From: Nautilus pompilius
Taxonomy: Eukaryota; Mollusca; Cephalopoda; Nautilida; Nautilidae
Reading direction: 5' to 3'
DNA length: 64,000 bases
Assembly (NCBI GenBank): GCA_018389105.1
Contig: JACATO010000132.1
Coordinates: forward strand, 186,001-250,000
Every line of letters begins with the position of its first letter. Within the stretch, counting starts at the first letter, position 1. The translations under genes were made by a program, and so were the position numbers. Of this stretch, positions 43,901 through 55,900 are shown in pieces. The notes beneath the pieces were generated by a model. It was not told the DNA's origin. It searched no databases and worked only from the letters and a program-made list of their open reading frames with translations.

Positions 43901-46900
43901 TTTTTCTATTGATAGCATCAGGCCCTGTTGTTTGTTCAAGTTTTGGCAGGATTAGAAAGGAAATGGGATACTTTCTTACTGCTGTTGTGAGAATGTCGGC
44001 CATTTTACACAGGGTTCTCTGATCGATGAATGTTTCAGATCATTTTCTCCTTAAGCAAGGTTTCATACAGACAGAATCTCTGTTAATTCATGATGGCAGC
44101 AGTCACTTGGTTCTACATCATGTGCATTACATGGGATGAATGGGAAATATGTAAATTTATCTGTTATTACTATTGTTTAATTTGAATTTTTATATTTTGA
44201 GTTTGGGTTGTACATCTACTATGTGCATGACTGCTATGTCCTCTGATCACTTAGAAACTAAACACGACTGGCAAGCTCATTCTTCTCACAGTTTATGGCT
44301 AAGACTTATGAAGAATCCCAAATCATGGGCATTTAACAGTTTTGTTATGAAGTGGCCAGTTCAGTGACTCTTCTATGATTTCAAAAGAAACCATTTGCTC
44401 GTGTTGTGGTGACTGAGTTAATATGGTTTTGTATGCATGTTTGGTCTTGCTGAGCACACCTTATCTTTAAGAAAACAAGCTCACATGGCAGTGCCTTCAA
44501 AAATTATAAAATGCAAAATTAGATGATGGTTTAGCGCACTTGCCTTGGTGGTTTCTATAACCTGATGGGACTTTGTATCTTGCCTGTGGTCTCTCTCATA
44601 CTCTTTTGCTTGTTTTTCCAAGGCAATCTGGTTTCTCTCAACTACTAGCCAGATCTTTTTCATCTGATATCTGTGATATTTAAAGACCATGTGAGGCATG
44701 CCTGTAGTTTGATTCCTTCATGCCAAGTAAATTCTGTTTTCTTTAGTTACATGTTTAGATTAACTATTCTGAAAAACTGATGTACATCTCTCAGCATCGA
44801 GGATGATTGTAAATTGTTGAGATCTGAAGATCATTTTAACTTTTATGCTGTGACTGGTCACTTTTTTGGGGAACAAACATGATTGCATTAACCCTGATAC
44901 TAAATGTTGACTAAGATTGCCATGGAGTTTGTCAATTCTCACATAGTCACTCCAGCATGTCTGTAGTCTCCATAATGGTCAGGCATTTTGCTTTTTATTA
45001 GTTCTTTACCACTGGAGAGGGGAGATAACACCATATTTTGATGGTTTTATTGAAATGCTTGGGCAGATTACCTCTCATTTGCATAGTTTGAAGGATTGAG
45101 AAACAGTTGTTGGCAGTAATTTTTTTCTTGAAGGTTTTTCAATGTCTTTTCAGGATTGTTCTAGATTTTTAGCGAACTATATCTCGTCACATTTTGCATT
45201 ATGCCAAATCTAAAATTTTTGGGCACCAAAATGAAAACTGCAGAAGTAGGTGGTGGTAGATGTAAGAATTACCCCCCCAATGATATCATTAAACTGTATA
45301 CTTTCAACTATACTTAAGTTGCTTTTGGTAGACTCCACATTTGTGCGCTATCCTTTGAAGGTGTCAAATAAACTGAACAGAAAAGCTGCAGTTAACTCTG
45401 TTAAAATTAGTTAACAGATGAGAATATCGATAAGATCTTGTAAATATTATAGTTGTTGACCTTATAAATTTTCTTTCATTTTTTTATCCAAAAAGAAAGG
45501 AAAGAAAGAAAATGCCATGTTACAACTGAACCACACTGAGGGATTTTCACTTCCATCTCTAATTTCATTTGCTAGCAGCAGTTGGCTTCTTGCAGATGCT
45601 TCATTTACAGCAGCATAATTAAACGTGATTGTTTTCCATTCATTGAATTCCACCTATAGAAGTAGAAGTTTGTAGGTGACCACCTGTCTGAAAACCACTT
45701 TTTTCACTGTTTAGCAAGATTTTTAAAACTCACTTCTGCACATGATTAATTTTTCTCTCCATTTATTTTTTCATTTTTTAATTAAAAAGAAAATTAGGAG
45801 AACTTTGTTAGCAGACTTTCTTTTTTCAGTCTTAATTTAGTCTTGTATCACCGTTAAATGAAAGTTTGGTTCTTTTTCTTCTCTTCTTCTCTTTTTGACT
45901 GTTAAACCTTATTTGGTATACTCTCTGGAACCATTTAATATCTCACCAGTCTTTTCATGGTTTCCATTATTTACAGTTTTCATTTTACTTTCCTTAGCTT
46001 CACATTTTTCCTTATTCTTTTTGTTTTTTCTTCAACTCTCATTTTTATTGCTTTATAACCATCGAAATTCACTTTAAAATGCTTTTTAAAAAACTTTTGC
46101 TCTTTCATATTTAATTATTTTTTAAAAATTATTTGCTTGGATCTTGGCTTGAAAGAACTAAATGCTTCTTCAAAGCTGTATTGTCTTCAACCATTTACCC
46201 CTCTTTTTAAAAATTATACATATTTGAGAACATTTTAAAAATAGAGACTGTAATTGGTGTCTCTGGGCATCTATGCACTTCAAAGATGATGTGATTGTAG
46301 TCTCTTTGAATAATTAGAAGAAAGATTTAAACTTTAGTGGGTTAAGACAGTAATCATATACTTGTAGCAACTCTTTAGAGCAATATGAAGGATTGCTTAT
46401 CTGTAGAATTACTTAATTGTATCAAGCAATGATTTTTATTGAACATTTTATTCTGATTCTGTTAAATCATTTGCTTTTTAACACAATATTGCTGGAAATA
46501 GAGAAAACTAAACAAGGATATTTCCGCCAAGTACAATTCAGACCAGCAGCTGAAGCTTCACTGATATCGCTCACATTTGTTTTTCCAACTGAGGTGATGA
46601 GGAAAGCCAGCTGCAGACTATTGAGTACTGTAGCTTGTAGCATGGCTTTTTTCAATTGCAGCCGAGGGAATAACTGGGAATTCTCCTGATTTATTAGCAC
46701 CTTCAAAGCTGCCAGGGATGGTTTGGGTTTCATACCTTTTTTTGCGATTTTTAATTAACAGCTCTTGAGATAATTTAATTCATCACCAAAGAACTTAAGC
46801 CTGGAAAATATCTGATTTTAGAAAGATTTTAATTTGTTTCTGGTATTGCACATGTTTATTTTCTACAGCACAGAAACACTCTTAGTCTGGCTGCGTAGCA

Positions 46901-49900
46901 GTGTGGCTTGCATTCGCTTGCTTCTCTCTTGGCTGGAGAACTTGTGTTGAAAGATGACCTCGTGGATTCTTTAAGGAAAAAGTTGATTCTTTCATTTAAA
47001 AGTGTTGCTGGTGCTATACAATGCTTTCAGATATTTTCTTTTACTGCAGCAAATGATTTCTGTTTACAAACATAACTATTTATAGATGAAGCTCTAGTTT
47101 CTGTGCATAAGGAAGTTTATTTTCACCCAGAAACCATATTTAATTGCTCAGTATTTTAGTCTTCACCCCCGAAATATTATATTTTGCAAAATGTTCCCTT
47201 ACACTATATTTGACATTTGTGTACAGGATCTAGCTGTTGTTCAAGAATTTTTTACTGGGTGATTTAAAAGAAAATGTTTGTTGTTTAAACTATCAGGCTT
47301 TCCAAAAGCATTTGAGTAGTGATAAATATTCAAACAAAGCTTTCCTGGTCCACTCAGCCGGAGTTGTAGAGTTTATAAGAAATATCATTTATCTCTACCT
47401 ACAGCTTTAGAGGTAATTGAATTAGCAGTGTATTAATAACAGTGAACTGTTGAGAAGTTCTAAAAAACCACCTTGATAAATGTTTCTTTGTCTTAGAAGT
47501 CTTATAACCCATAATTATTTTTCGATTTCGTTTTAGCTATAAAGTTCTGTATGTCTTTATGTAAGCCGTTTGTCTACATATTCTAAACTAAAATATTTTT
47601 TTCCTTCATTAAAAATATTTTACTGAAATTATTAAAAGAAAATCGGCAATATTATTTACCCCAAAAGATTATTTATTTCTAGAGTGATGAATGCAGGACT
47701 TGTTAAAATAAAAGTAGTTATCATATTTTTACTTCAAGGTAGTAACTCCCATGAATAAAACTCATGGAACAGTTTAGTATTGTATAGTCAGGAGAAAAGA
47801 AATTTCTTTAAAGGGTAGTTAATATCTTGCAATTATATATATTGATTATAACATCACAGCATACACATGTTTAATTAAGGAAAATCTGTCTCATTGTGAC
47901 ATACTTTGACATCAGCATTAAACAACAAGATTACATGAGTTTTAACTGTAACAATCTTCTGATTACTTTGCTTTTGATCACATATGACCAAGCTTTCTCA
48001 GAGTATTTAATTCTATAAGTATGATTATTTCTTAATGGTTTTGGAATATGAAGCTTGAACCAGATTTGTTTATTGACGTATTGCTATCTTGTTTCAGTAT
48101 TTAAAATTAATTCTTGTACATGTGGTCTTTCATGTTCAGTTAACTGTGCAGACATGGCGCTGGACAGAGGGTACAGAAAACTGATCACCATTAAGTTTAC
48201 CTAGACATACTATGGTCTTGTTTCACCCTTAGTAAAGGTTCATGTTGACTTTTTGTTTTGTATTTTCTATTTTAAAACACTTCTTTTTTCCTAATGAATA
48301 AACAATCATTACATAAAACCAGTCCTAGATTTTTGTTTGTGCAAAATGATGTTTTATATATAATTATTGCATGGAAAACAATATGGTTTTAAAGCTTTGG
48401 TGGTCATTTTGCTTTGTCCCTTTTGTAATTATCTACAGGTAGGCTTGCTTGCACATACCATATCTTAAATTACTAATGTTGGTAAGTAATTGGTGGTATT
48501 CAAGTACATAGAGGTTTTGTTGCTGAATTACTGTATTTGCCCATGTCTGAAGCACACCTGTGTATAATGCATTATTTTCATAAGTTGCATAGCTTGCTAT
48601 GAACCATCATGGACAACGCAAGTTAATAATGGCTTCAGCATTGTCCTGGCTTGTAATTTATTATTTGGAAAAAAGCAATCTGATTTTGTGTAAAAATATA
48701 CAACTGAAAACATTACATAGAGGAAATATATCAAATTGTAAAGATTATTTTACAGATAACAGGTTATTAATGCACTTAATTAAAGCTCAGTTTTCCAAGT
48801 TAATCATCCAAATATCCCTGAACTAGACTGCTTCGAGTTTGCACAATTGTGTTACTACTTACTGTTCATGATTCAGTTTTCACAATACAATTACACATCA
48901 AGGCTTGTGAAGTAAGTAAACTTTGTCATGTAGATACTTTGGAAGCTAGCATCTTATTTTCAAGCTCTTTTGAAGTAAGAACAAAGCAGATAATTCTGCC
49001 AGAATCCTTCAACATCTACCATGCAGCACTATCCACAACAATGATACATGGAAATCATTTTTGACCTTTTGCCCTTACCATTTAAAAGGTGTCAGAAGTT
49101 GAAGTGTGCTGAAATTATTGACAGATAAGTTTTTACAATAGTGGTTTTAGTTTTGCAGTAAATTAATTTCCTCTGATAGAATTCAATGATTTTTTAATTT
49201 AAATGTCCGGCTACATTACGTAACAAAAGGACATTTTTTCTCCCATTTATTCATTTGTTTTGTCTTGACAGTGAAATCCATAATTTTATGCTAAAGTGCT
49301 GCTGATACTAAATTATATGGTACGGTAACTTACAAGATCTAAATAAAATTTGTGTAAATGACAAATGAAATTCTATGTTGCAAAATGCGTACAGTTTTAA
49401 TACTGATTACCAAATTAGGAACTAGTGAAATATGATGTGTAGAATGTAAAGAAGCAGATGGTGTTGCAACCATTTTTTTCTTTGTAAGATTTACCAGTCA
49501 TCCACCTCCCATATAAAAGCTTTCATTTATCTACAAGAGCTATTACATTTATGTCTTCAAATGCCAAAATATCTTCTTTTGGGTGTACACTTCCCTGCAG
49601 TTAGCTGAATAATGATTATATTGCAATTACTACTATTGGGAATTGCTCCGCATAAATATCTAGTGTTGAATGATGATACGTTCAAGCAACAAAGTTGACT
49701 TCAGAATGACTGAAAAAGTTTGCCTTATACATGAGCAGATACAGTTATGGTGGTGGACAAAAGTTGACCAATCATGAAAATTTTATTTATTTGCATTTTT
49801 TATAAAATTTAAGTTCTTTGAAAAATGTTATTCCTTTCTAAAAAATTTTTTTGTTTGTTTATTTGTTAAGTGTCTTGTCAGATAAGGAGTTTTAAATCGG

Positions 49901-52900
49901 ACCTTATTCACTTTGTTTTGTTATAATCCCATTTTTCAGGTGCGAGTGAAAGCTCTTCTGGATTACCAGTCTCACAGAGCAGATGAACTTTCATTTCGCA
50001 AGGGCGCAATAATAACTAACGTGAACAGACAAGATGGTGCATGGTAGGAAGTCTTATTTAGCTAAAGTTAAACCTGTGTTTAGTGGACTTACTTGCTTGG
50101 TGTTTTTAATTTAGATGTATTATTACTGTTGCCTAGTTGAAAATTGCTGCTTACCTTGATGCTATGGTACCATTGCATATTGAGGATGCTCATTGTTTTC
50201 ATATGTTTAGTTACTTTATACAGTAAATTAGATCCCTGACTGATTCCTTCAATGTAAAACAAGACTGCTAGGCCTGATTATTCCAGATTACTGCAAGTGA
50301 CTATAGATGTTCTGCTGTATCTTACCAACTTTATAGATTAGGATCATTATATTAGTGGATCCAGGGTTTTGTGATGTGGCCCAGATTCAGAGCACCAAAG
50401 GTGTAGGTATTCTAAGAAGGAAGAATGCTGGTAACACGAACTTCCGGAAATCCAGATTCCTATGTAGTTTTATTTGATATGTTATTTATTAAGGCATACC
50501 AAAATGGCACAGGTGATCTTTAATCTTTTAAAAGTTAAGTAGTAGTATTTGTGTTTGTCTCCAGGTGGCGTGGAGACTATGGTGATAAGAGGCAGCACTG
50601 GTTTCCAGCTGATTTTGTCGAGGATGTGGATAATCCAGAAAACTCCACCGAATCTGCTCTCCTTGGTTCACTGCAAAAAGGATCAGTTGATATAAAAAAC
50701 TGTATAGTTGGTGAGTGCAATAAGTCTTCTTACCGATGCTTTGAATACAGGAGGCTGGTGAAAGTCAGCAGGATAGGTAGTCTGTAGAAAAACAGATCAA
50801 AAGTTGGATTTTAAATATTTTTTCAAAACTAATGCACAAGTTAACTTTTAACCGAATTGGTCTTCTTCCTTTACCAAATAACCTAGCATAATAGTTAAGA
50901 AAGAAAAAATAATATGACTGGAATGAATGAAAGAAGAAAGCAATCTAGTAGTGTGTAAGTGTGAAGGAAAAATTGCACTCTGTAGCTGCCGTCCACTGCT
51001 GCTGGTCTAAAGGCCAGGCTCTATTTTATGGTAAGAAATGAAAAAAAAAGAAGCATTTACTTTAAAGAAGGATTCTCTTGCAGGTGAAGGAAAGGGACAA
51101 ATTAAAGTAAATTTAATTCCAAAGGTTCTGTTGCTGGTGTTGCAAAGGGTCAAATTGAAGTAAATTTAATTCCAAGGATTCTCTCGCTGGTGTAGGAAAG
51201 GGACAAATTTTAGTAAATTTAATTCCAAGGGTTCTGTTGCTGGTGTTGCAAAGGGTCAAATTGAAGTAAATTGAATTCCAAGGGTTCTCTTGGTGGTGAA
51301 GGAAAGGGACAAATTAAAGTAAATTTAATTCCAAAGGTTCTGTTGCTGGTGTTGCAAAGGGTCAAATTGAAGTAAATTGAATTCCAAGGGTTCTCTTGGT
51401 GGTGAAGGAAAGGGACAAATTAAAGTAAATTTAATTCCAAAGGTTCTGTTGCTGGTGTTGCAAAGGGTCAAATTGAAGTAAATTTAATTCCAAGGATTCT
51501 CTCGCTGGTGTAGGAAAGGGACAAATTGAAGTAAATTTAATTCCAAGGATTGTTTTGCTGGTGTAGGAAAGGGACAAATTGAAGTAAAAACTGGAAAACG
51601 TGTGCTTTATATTGTTTTTTTTTTTTAAAATTAAACTACTTGTATACAACTGGTACACTTTGATAATACAATTTCTTTTTTTTAAATTTTCATTAAATGA
51701 TTTTTCAAAAATATTGTGAGCATTTAGAGTTTTTGACCTTGAAAACATTTGTCCATAAAATTTGTAATTTTTACAAATTTATTGTGGTTGTATTATAAAT
51801 TAACCTCTAATTGTCACCCTACCCACACATGGAACTAATTTCTGCTGTTTGGTACAGCTTGATGTAACAAAGACAAAAAAATTATGGATGGGAATAAGCT
51901 AGCTTGCTTGCTTTATAAAACGTTTTTGTAATCTGTTAATCAGAAGTGAAGTTAGAGTAATTGGAATCATCAATTTTGTTTGTGCATTTATTTTTTTAAA
52001 AAAATTGGAGGTTGTCTTGACGATGGAACTAATGTGATAGATTTCTTGCTCAATATCTACAGGTACCCTGACTCAATCTGTGAATGCTTAAAATAATATA
52101 TAGTGGCCTTGGTTGTTGGAAAAGAGGAAGGTCATGAAGTCAGGCCATGTATGGAATTTCGATATTGCTGGACTTGCTTTCTGTATTATGTGCTGCCAAA
52201 TGGCTTAGGCCAGAACCTAATATAATTCTATTTCAGTCCAATGATAAGCAAGAAGAGTGAGTTTGCTTATGCACTGGTGACCAATGAAGTACCCAGGAGA
52301 ATATTTTGATGAAATATCCCATATTGCATATGTAAATAAATTGGTTAGTGCAGATGTTCACATGTATATTAACTTAAGATTGTTGGTAAATATAAGGGAT
52401 ATTCAAATGAAACCAAGCCAGATACAATTTTGATGATTTTGTTTGATTTTAGTGTCCCTGGATAGGTAGGTAGGTATATGAAAGATGTCTGTCTTTAATG
52501 TTTTTGAAACAATGATTACACTTATTAGACGTATTTTTATGTGCACCAATATCTGTGTGAAGGCACAATTACTAATTGTTATCTTTAAGATCAAAAATTT
52601 TTAGTCTTTGTCACTGAAAGCTACATATTTGGTGAAACAGCAGCATAGATATTTGCAAAGAGACTGGTTTTCTGGGAACAGTTAATGTTTACGCAGAATC
52701 GTGGAACACAAACATTTAAAAGCATATGGAAATGGAAGGTTATTGGTGAAGCATTATATACTGAAGATAGGGAGTCAATCCAAGCATGGGAATAATTGAG
52801 CTAACTAAAGAATCTATATTCTAGAAAGCATTTCCAGCTGCTATTGTCAGAATCTAGCTCTGTTTTAAAAATACAGTGATGTTAAGTTGCAACAGTATCT

Positions 52901-55900
52901 ATTTCTAGATGGTACATTGGCCCAAACTGATCTGGAACCCATGGCCTGTTCAGTGCTAAGTTTCATGGCAGTTTTTGTTTTTCTATGGACTCTTTAGCCA
53001 GCTGTGCTACCAGTTGGTTCAGAAGAAACGTACAAAAACTTAGAGAGCCCAACAGCTCATGGATTCAAGACCAACTCAGGCCACTTTTTAAACAATTTTT
53101 CTGTTGCCACTTAACAACATCACACTTCCAATATTTTTGAAACAGGTTCTTACTTACTCCTACCACTACTATTAAGATGATACTAAATATCTTACTAGAT
53201 CATCACTCAAGAAATGCTACGTAGATTTTTAGTATGCAGTGATAGGTATAATATTCTATGGGTTTTCAAGCATTTAGTTTATTTAAAGTAAAGAGAATAT
53301 GAAACTCACTTCGATTTAGGGATCCCTAAATACACAGAGAGAGAGAGAGAGAGGATAAAAATGTTCAATCTGTTTGGAGCTCAGTTTCTTATGTAAAAGA
53401 ATTCTTTTTTAAAAAATACTTTTACTTTCGAAAGTAGCAGATTACTCTGCTTACACTTCACTTTTGGAGGTTTGCTTTGTCACCCTCACCTCTCTTTCTC
53501 ACAGAGAGAGGTCCAGTTCAGCAGGGACGGTACATATTCAAGATACACAGTCAGCAACAGCCATACACACTAGAGGTCGCCACTGATAATGAGGCAGACC
53601 TCACTGACTGGATCACTCGTATCAACAGGTGCATTAGCAGTGCCAGTGAGAGGGTATGTATCTCATTGTGCAAAAGTTTATTCTAGTCTTTCTTTGAATG
53701 TGTTTTATTGTAAAAAAATAATAAAGAAAGTTTACCTACAAAATTTGATAATTTATAGAATTTATTACCACAGAGTATTAAAATATTAAAATAAAGTAAA
53801 AGTTTATTCGCTGTTTAAAATGTCGACATAACTTGCTACCCGGTCAAGGTACAAAGTAAACAAGCGACAATATTAAGCATGAAGATGGAGGACCGCAAGG
53901 ATGTTATGAGAAATTTTGAAACATTTTTTAAAACCTAATCTCAGAATAAACAATTTTAGCAGACCTCATTCCAGTAGCACAGGTGTTAATGGATGCTCAT
54001 TTGTGAAACTGCATTAGATGCATGTGGTTGTGTTGGTGGATGGAGGACTCTGGCAGTTTGGCCATAATGACCTGAGTTAGCCTTTTTCTAGAACATAGCT
54101 CGCCTTTTATAATTTCTTTTACTGACACTTTTCATAATATATGAAGTTGGATATGCTGATTTGCCATTCCTTGTGTTAGAGAACAGGTCATTTTAGACAA
54201 ACTATCCTAAATAAATTTACAAAAACTTTGGGAAAGCTCACCATTACAACAGGCAGAAAGAATACCTCTTAAAAAATGACTGACAAAGTTTAAAAGTAAC
54301 AGTGTTATAAGTATTGTACAAAATAGCACACAAAAACAGTTTACCATTTCTGCCCTGATGGACTACATGACATCTGCTCTAGCCATTACTGTGACAGCTT
54401 CCATCCATCAAACAGCTTGACAGTCTGGGAAGCCATTGCAGTGACTTTTTATTTCACAAGAGAAGAACCAACACAATAATGTACCTGACAACAACGTTTG
54501 TTCCTGTTGTTTTTTCTTTAAATTTTAATGTAAATAATCTTTATAGATAAGCAGGATTGTGTTTTAATTAACATCTACTTCTTTTTTCTCTCCTACATTC
54601 CAGGTTACTCAAGGGCAGCAACTGGAAAGAACAAAGCGAATTGCCAGGGAGTTCTCCGATTTAATAGTCTATTGCCGACCAGTTCCTTATGTCCCAGACA
54701 GTAAGTTTGGTTTTGCTTAACTCTTCACTGCTGTACAGTTTCCATAGTAATTTCGTGCTATTATCATCTCACTATCCACATCCATTGTTAATTCTCCAGA
54801 GGTGCCAAGAAATTTCTATGAGATGTCTTCCTTTCCGGAGACAAAAGTAGAAAAGCTAGTTAACAGAAAGATTGGAGTTTCCTTTGTCAAATATCCTTTT
54901 TGAAGAAAAGAAAAAACAAATGAACAATCCAACTTAAATGCTAAAGTTTGCATCATCTTAGTTTGGGTCACCACTATTTATAATTCTGCTTCAGTGCTAA
55001 AGTTGCTGGTCACAGATTATCAGAAGTGATTCATTATAAATACTCTGCGCATATAGCTTTTTGTGCTCTCTATGACAGCAGAGTTACGGTGTTCCCAACA
55101 TGAGAACGGCTACATTTACTGAAATTACTTTTAAATTAAAAGTATACTGTGTTTTATCTAATTAATTATTGCCCTTTCTGCCAGGTACCATCTTATACCG
55201 TGACTGAAGAAACTACAAATAAGAGTAAAGTTTAAAAAGATAAATTACTTCAAATCCCATAATCTAATACAAATAGAAGGCTTGTGTAGGTTGTTGTCTT
55301 TCTTACGACATGGACTCAAACATCTGTTTGTTTGAAGAGTTATTGAATCCATGGTCAGGAAGGAGCTCAGGGCTGACAGGGTTAATAAATGGTCTCTGAC
55401 AAATTTCACATTTGGCACAGGGAAATAAATTGTTGCTGAATATGGGAGCTAAATTAAGTTTGTTAAGGAGGCATTGTTGTTATTCCTTTAGATTTAAGGT
55501 TCACCATTTTGTGGTGATTAAGTTTAGTTTTCTTTAAACTTTGCTTTACCAGAAAATCAGGGGAAAAAAATCTGAAAATATATAGTTTAAGAGGGAGAAT
55601 CCATTTCTGATGGTATCTTATAATGTAATTGTCCCTGCTGTCTCTCTTTATCTATGCATCCAAGAAACTGCATTTTTTTTTTTATTTAAATTATTAGTTT
55701 GTAGTCTGGTTTCCTAGAAAATAATAATGGATTTTAATAAAAGTACTGTAGAATTACAGTGTAGTTTGATTGATTAAACTATAATCTGGCTTTGTGCTGT
55801 GGGGTGTTAGACTTGTATAACAAGATGATGTATGCAATAAGAAGTGGAAGAGAGAGAGAGCAAGATGGAGGGAGAGGGGAGAGAGTGAGATGGAGGAGGA

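Noticed and set aside
44528-44585. tRNA-like GATGGTTTAGCGCACTTGCC
   Set aside because: No box B and no acceptor stem visible.
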